From positions 41,368 through 49,106 of the forward strand of contig DBXO01000053.1 of the NCBI GenBank assembly GCA_002309635.1: DNA of 7,739 nucleotides. The letters are read 5' to 3'. Origin of the DNA: Ruminococcus flavefaciens (GTDB lineage Bacteria; Bacillota; Clostridia; Oscillospirales; Ruminococcaceae). Below, piece by piece: positions 4,785 to 7,739 of this stretch. The notes under the pieces are model-generated. The model did not search any database. It saw only the letters and a list, made by a program, of their open reading frames with translations, and was not told the origin of the DNA. Positions within the stretch are counted from its first letter, which is position 1; each line of letters starts with the position of its first letter. Made by a program: the position numbers and the translations under genes.

Positions 4785-6283
4785 GCCCTGTGTCCTCCTA
4801 TCTGCCGGTTGCGCGAACGGGCAGTCGCTCCTTCGCAGAGATTTGCTCCGCGCAGCACCGCATTCTTGCCGTAGCGCTCCTTCATCCTCAGCATGGCAAG
4901 CTGTAGGTTCTTCTCGCGGAGAAGATCCGTTTTTTCCGCACTGCGGCGCTGCTCCTCCTCTTCAAAATCAGTGAAGAAGTCAAGCTGCTGCTCCTCCTCG
5001 CATAGCGACTCCGCAGGAACTACCCTGTTGGCGCATATAGTTATCCTGCGCACTAAAAGGAGCCCGTCCGTTATACGGTCGAAAAGCTCCATAGCCGCCT
5101 CCGTTATAAGCTTGGAAGAGGACACGGGAGCCTTCAGATTTACGGTCCCGTGAGAATGAGCAGGAACAGGCCTGCCATAGTGGTCAATGGTCACCTTTCC
5201 AGTGTATTTTTGCAGTATATCATCCCTGCGTAGGTTCTCCACGTCGTAGCCCAGGGTAAGGGTGAGTTGATCCGTAACAAGGTCCTTACCGACAAGGTCA
5301 AGGGAAAGCATATCCGCCATTTCCCATGTTATGAGCCGGGCTGTACGGGGCTCCGTTGCCTCCTGAAGCACCTGTCCCGAGCTAAGGCTGCTGGTCTCGG
5401 GTCGGTAGCTCTTGATATCAGCGATAGTGCAGGGCTCCCAGCCCCATGCATGATCGATGAGGAGCTCCGCATTCACACCGAACATCTTGTACAGAGCCTT
5501 TTCCCCGAACTCCGAGGTGGACATGCGGGCGATATCGCCCATGGTAAATATCCCGCTGCGCTCCAGTCTGCCCGCATAGCCGCGCCCCACGCGCCAGAAA
5601 TCGGTGAGGGGGCGGTGCTCCCACATAAGGCGGCGGTAGGACATCTCATCAAGCTCGGCGATACGCACCCCGTCCTTGTCGGCAGGCATTTTCTTTGCAA
5701 CTATATCCATTGCTATCTTGCTGAGGTAAAGATTCGTGCCTATGCCTGCTGTAGCGGTTATATGAGTATGCTTCAGAACGTCCTTTATCATGGTCATGGC
5801 GAGCTCATGTGCACTCATGCCGTAGGTGTCAAGATAGGCAGTGGCGTCGATGAACACCTCGTCTATGGAGTAAACATGTATGTCCTCGGGAGCTATATAT
5901 TTCAGATATATCTGATATATCCTCGTGCTGTACTCAATATACAGCGCCATTCTCGGGACCGCCACGATGTATGATAGCTTCATTGACGGGTCTGCGGCAA
6001 GCTCGCTTGCTATGCAGGACTCACCCCTGAACTGTCTGTGCGGAGCCCTGTATCTGCGCTCTGCGTTCACGTCGGCGACCTGAGCTATCACCTCGAAAAG
6101 ACGGGGACGTCCCGATACTCCGCAGGCTTTCAGTGAAGGAGATACTGCAAGACATATGGTCTTTTCAGTGCGGCTCCCGTCTGCGACCACAAGATTCGTA
6201 TCGAGCGGGTCGAGCCCTCTTTCTGCACATTCCACAGAAGCATAAAACGACTTTAAGTCGATAGCAATATATATTTTTCCCAT
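4781..6283 (-). CDS. Y-family translesion DNA polymerase (UmuC/UvrX-like)
   Basis: 500 residues. Error-prone polymerase that copies past DNA damage. Palm motifs: D9 in IYIAIDLKSFYASVE, and YSIDEVF with catalytic D141 and E142. Y14 occupies the sugar steric-gate position. SRTEKTICLAVSPSLKA (37-53) is typical of the Firmicutes UvrX/YqjW group. GIGTNLYLSKIAMDIVAKK (180-198) is the conserved palm segment. DFWRVGRGYAGRLERSGIFTMGDIA (228-252) is the helix-hairpin-helix thumb. A little-finger domain follows to about 415. QLDFF (433-437) matches the sliding-clamp-binding motif, and the last 60 residues are basic and probably helical. Full length, all catalytic residues present. GGGAGG (6289-6294), 5 nt upstream, supports the ATG at 6283. 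The yolD-like gene downstream and the SOS-box-like operator upstream indicate a damage-inducible operon. Closer to UvrX/PolY2 than to classical Pol IV. Confidence 0.93.
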   Translation of the reverse strand: MGKIYIAIDLKSFYASVECAERGLDPLDTNLVVADGSRTEKTICLAVSPSLKACGVSGRPRLFEVIAQVADVNAERRYRAPHRQFRGESCIASELAADPSMKLSYIVAVPRMALYIEYSTRIYQIYLKYIAPEDIHVYSIDEVFIDATAYLDTYGMSAHELAMTMIKDVLKHTHITATAGIGTNLYLSKIAMDIVAKKMPADKDGVRIAELDEMSYRRLMWEHRPLTDFWRVGRGYAGRLERSGIFTMGDIARMSTSEFGEKALYKMFGVNAELLIDHAWGWEPCTIADIKSYRPETSSLSSGQVLQEATEPRTARLITWEMADMLSLDLVGKDLVTDQLTLTLGYDVENLRRDDILQKYTGKVTIDHYGRPVPAHSHGTVNLKAPVSSSKLITEAAMELFDRITDGLLLVRRITICANRVVPAESLCEEEQQLDFFTDFEEEEQRRSAEKTDLLREKNLQLAMLRMKERYGKNAVLRGANLCEGATARSRNRQIGGHRA

Positions 6284-6296
6284 ATGCGCCTCCCGA

Positions 6297-6310
6297 GAAA
6301 CATTTGTTCT
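6297..6310 (-). promoter_or_regulatory. LexA (SOS) box-like operator
   Basis: The minus strand reads AGAACAAATGTTTC, matching the Bacillus LexA box CGAACRNRYGTTYC at 13 of 14 positions; only the first C differs. It lies between the -10 and the ribosome site, directly at the predicted start point, where a bound repressor would block transcription. It fits SOS control of a translesion polymerase. Confidence 0.65.
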
Positions 6311-6317
6311 TTTTTAT

Positions 6318-6347
6318 ATTATATCACTTCCGCAGCAGCAATGTCAA
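6318..6347 (-). promoter_or_regulatory. Promoter of the Y-family polymerase operon
   Basis: TTGACA (6342-6347), an 18-bp spacer and TATAAT (6318-6323) on the minus strand, with TG one base before the -10 (extended -10). Both hexamers are exact consensus. Predicted start near 6311, inside or beside the LexA-like box. Confidence 0.75.
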
Positions 6348-6525
6348 GCGGATATAAAAAGAAAATATGTTTCTTTTTTGCATTTCCTATCAGACAAGTA
6401 TTATTACCAGTATATCGTGCAAAAATACTGTTCGTTCAACCATGTAACAAAAAATCCTTGCTCCGATTGGCTATTTTCTACAAAAAATGACACTTTGGTC
6501 AGCTTAATAAGTTGCATAAGATTAA
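6348..6525. other. Divergent intergenic spacer, nothing recognised
   Basis: AT-rich DNA between the polymerase promoter and the next plus-strand promoter. I see no gene and no strong hairpin or repeat. Confidence 0.5.
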
Positions 6526-6554
6526 TTGACAGTTTTCCTGATCGGTGATATAAT
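6526..6554 (+). promoter_or_regulatory. Consensus extended -10 promoter of the U32-family gene
   Basis: TTGACA (6526-6531), exactly 17 bp, then TATAAT (6549-6554) with TG at 6546-6547. Both hexamers are perfect, so strong constitutive activity is expected unless repressed. Predicted start near 6561. CCTGATC (6537-6543) and GATCAGG (6576-6582) form an inverted repeat straddling the -10 and start point. Confidence 0.75.
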
Positions 6555-6560
6555 TTTAAT

Positions 6561-6718
6561 ATGGGGACTAATGCAGATCAGGCGGGTAAAAAGCCTGTTT
6601 TTAGCGCACTGAAATTATAAACACTTTCACATACCGCGCTCACTGCGGGCGCATAATCAATCAGATACTGTTACAAAGTGTATAGTTCCTGACACTAAAA
6701 TTAGGGAGATGTGTAAAC
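6561..6718 (+). promoter_or_regulatory. Structured 5' leader of the U32-family gene
   Basis: About 158 nt of untranslated leader. CAGGC (6579-6583) pairs with GCCTG (6593-6597) and is followed by five Ts (6598-6602), a small terminator-like hairpin close to the start. Further on, ACACTTT (6621-6627) can pair with AAAGTGT (6675-6681), enclosing CCGC/GCGG (6634-6637 with 6645-6648). The ribosome site AGGGAG (6703-6708) follows, 10 nt before the ATG. I recognise no known riboswitch class. Leader attenuation is possible. Confidence 0.4.
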
Positions 6719-7739
6719 ATGAATCAGGATTCTATATCCTTCGATCTTGGCTGTAACTTTGATTACAAGCTCTTCGATTTCGTTGATCAGTATGACAAGA
6801 AGCACGCCATCACAAGCTTTTTCGGAAAGCTTAAGTTCGACGGTCTTCCGGGAGGCCGTACAGCTTCGATCATTCCCGACTTTACACTCGATCAGCTCGC
6901 TGATTATGTAAAGGAATGCGAGAAGCGCGACATCACGTTCAATTACCTTATCAATCCTCTTTCTATGGATCAGAATGAGATCGATCCTGATATGGGTAAG
7001 AAGATCCGTGAATTTATCCACACAATGTACGATATGGGCATCAAGGCTTTCACGCTCAATTCCCCTATCCTCATCAAGTATGTAAAAAGAGAGTTCAAGG
7101 ACGCTTTCGTAACCCTCGGACTTTACGCTTACCCCACAACTATCCAGCACATTGAGTACTGGCGCAACTGGGGCGTTGACGAGATCACTCTCGATCACGG
7201 CTTCAACAGAAAATTCGATATTCTCAGACAGCTTCTCACTCAGTACAAGGACACAGATCTTCACCTCCGTGTCATTGCCAACAACCTCTGCCTGAGAGAA
7301 TGTCCTTTCCGTCTTGCACACGGCTGCTTCGTCGGTCACTCAGACCCCGAGAGATTCTCTATGGACTACTCACTTGTAAACTGTGCATACAAGAAGGTAA
7401 CGAACCCTGCTGCTATCCTTACAGCTGAGTTTATCCGTCCCGAGGACGTTCACTACTACAGAGAGCTTGCGGAAGAGACAGGCAACAAGCACTTCTCTAT
7501 CAAGCTCATCGACAGAACAAGAACTACTGATTTCCTCCACAATGTTGTAAAGGGCTACATGGAAGAGTCCTACGACGGAAATCTTCTTGATATCGTAAAC
7601 TGGCCGCGTGCAAAGACTATCGCTACACGTCCCGACCAGCAGGATCCCAATAATATCAATGCAGCTCCTGCTGCACAGCCGCAGGGAGCTCCCTCAGGTA
7701 TGCCTCCCAAGGGCGCAGGCGGTCCTCCTCCGTGGGTAA
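6719..7739 (+). CDS. U32 peptidase-family (collagenase-like) protein, 3' end cut by window edge
   Basis: 340 codons visible, still open at the edge. The fold reads as the TIM-barrel U32 family: FFGKLKFDGLPGGRTAS near the N-terminus, a central FNYLINP strand, then GVDEITLDHGFNRKFDILRQL and the cysteine segment NNLCLRECPFRLAHGCF. Cysteines at 191, 195, 203 and 222 are spaced so that they could bind an iron-sulfur cluster. Several U32-related proteins (UbiU, UbiV, TrhP, RlhA) are now known to bind 4Fe-4S and act in hydroxylation rather than proteolysis. After about residue 305 the protein becomes a Pro/Gly/Ala/Gln-rich disordered tail that runs to the edge (GGPPPWV). AGGGAG 10 nt upstream supports this ATG. 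The promoter and leader indicate it is first in its transcript. Substrate unknown; no signal peptide, so cytoplasmic. Confidence 0.8.
   Translation, partial: MNQDSISFDLGCNFDYKLFDFVDQYDKKHAITSFFGKLKFDGLPGGRTASIIPDFTLDQLADYVKECEKRDITFNYLINPLSMDQNEIDPDMGKKIREFIHTMYDMGIKAFTLNSPILIKYVKREFKDAFVTLGLYAYPTTIQHIEYWRNWGVDEITLDHGFNRKFDILRQLLTQYKDTDLHLRVIANNLCLRECPFRLAHGCFVGHSDPERFSMDYSLVNCAYKKVTNPAAILTAEFIRPEDVHYYRELAEETGNKHFSIKLIDRTRTTDFLHNVVKGYMEESYDGNLLDIVNWPRAKTIATRPDQQDPNNINAAPAAQPQGAPSGMPPKGAGGPPPWV

Noticed and set aside
5267..5974. 235-codon open frame on the plus strand
   Set aside because: It lies fully antisense to the Y-family polymerase, which has all catalytic motifs. The translated frame has no recognisable domain and no ribosome site.
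6284..6490. 68-codon plus-strand frame
   Set aside because: It covers the polymerase promoter and SOS-like operator and is only an AT-rich open stretch.
6537..6582. Repressor operator formed by CCTGATC and GATCAGG
   Set aside because: The 7-bp arms are 32 bp apart, too far for a typical dimer site, and could be chance; mentioned only under the promoter.

Overview
The window looks like chromosomal DNA of a gut or rumen Ruminococcus or a close relative (Oscillospiraceae, Clostridia). The basis is the mix of gene types: a secreted lamin-tail/CotH-type surface protein, an ECF sigma factor paired with a Ser/Thr-rich membrane protein, a Firmicutes-type Y-family polymerase with a YolD-like partner, and a U32-family protein. 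Strong AGGAGG-type ribosome sites and AT-rich promoters fit this. No database search was possible, so the genus is inference.

Layout. (1) 1-1070, minus strand: the 5' part of a secreted LTD/CotH-type protein, cut by the window edge. Its promoter region carries three TCTTAA hexamers exactly 11 bp apart. (2) 1421-3263, plus strand: promoter, ECF sigma factor, overlapping one-pass membrane protein with a long Ser/Thr-rich stalk (candidate anti-sigma factor), then a series of hairpins ending in an intrinsic terminator. (3) 3308-3965, plus strand: a near-consensus promoter followed by about 620 nt with no credible protein. This stretch is full of hairpins, two with GNRA loops, and contains two 8-bp long-range pairings that nest with the local hairpins. 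I read it as a large structured noncoding RNA, possibly of the ROOL type. (4) 6347 down to 4243, minus strand: an extended -10 promoter with a LexA/SOS-box-like operator at its start site, a UvrX/UmuC-like Y-family DNA polymerase, an 18-codon ORF overlapping its stop, and a YolD-like gene. (5) 6526-7739, plus strand: an exact-consensus extended -10 promoter, a leader of about 158 nt with a terminator-like hairpin, and a U32 peptidase-family gene that runs off the right edge.

How the parts work together. The sigma factor and membrane protein probably form a signal-responsive transcription switch, with the stalk and C-terminal domain outside the cell. The polymerase and YolD-like protein form a DNA-damage-inducible translesion module. 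The RNA unit lies between these two operons and has its own promoter. No tRNA, rRNA, insertion sequence, CRISPR array or phage gene was seen.
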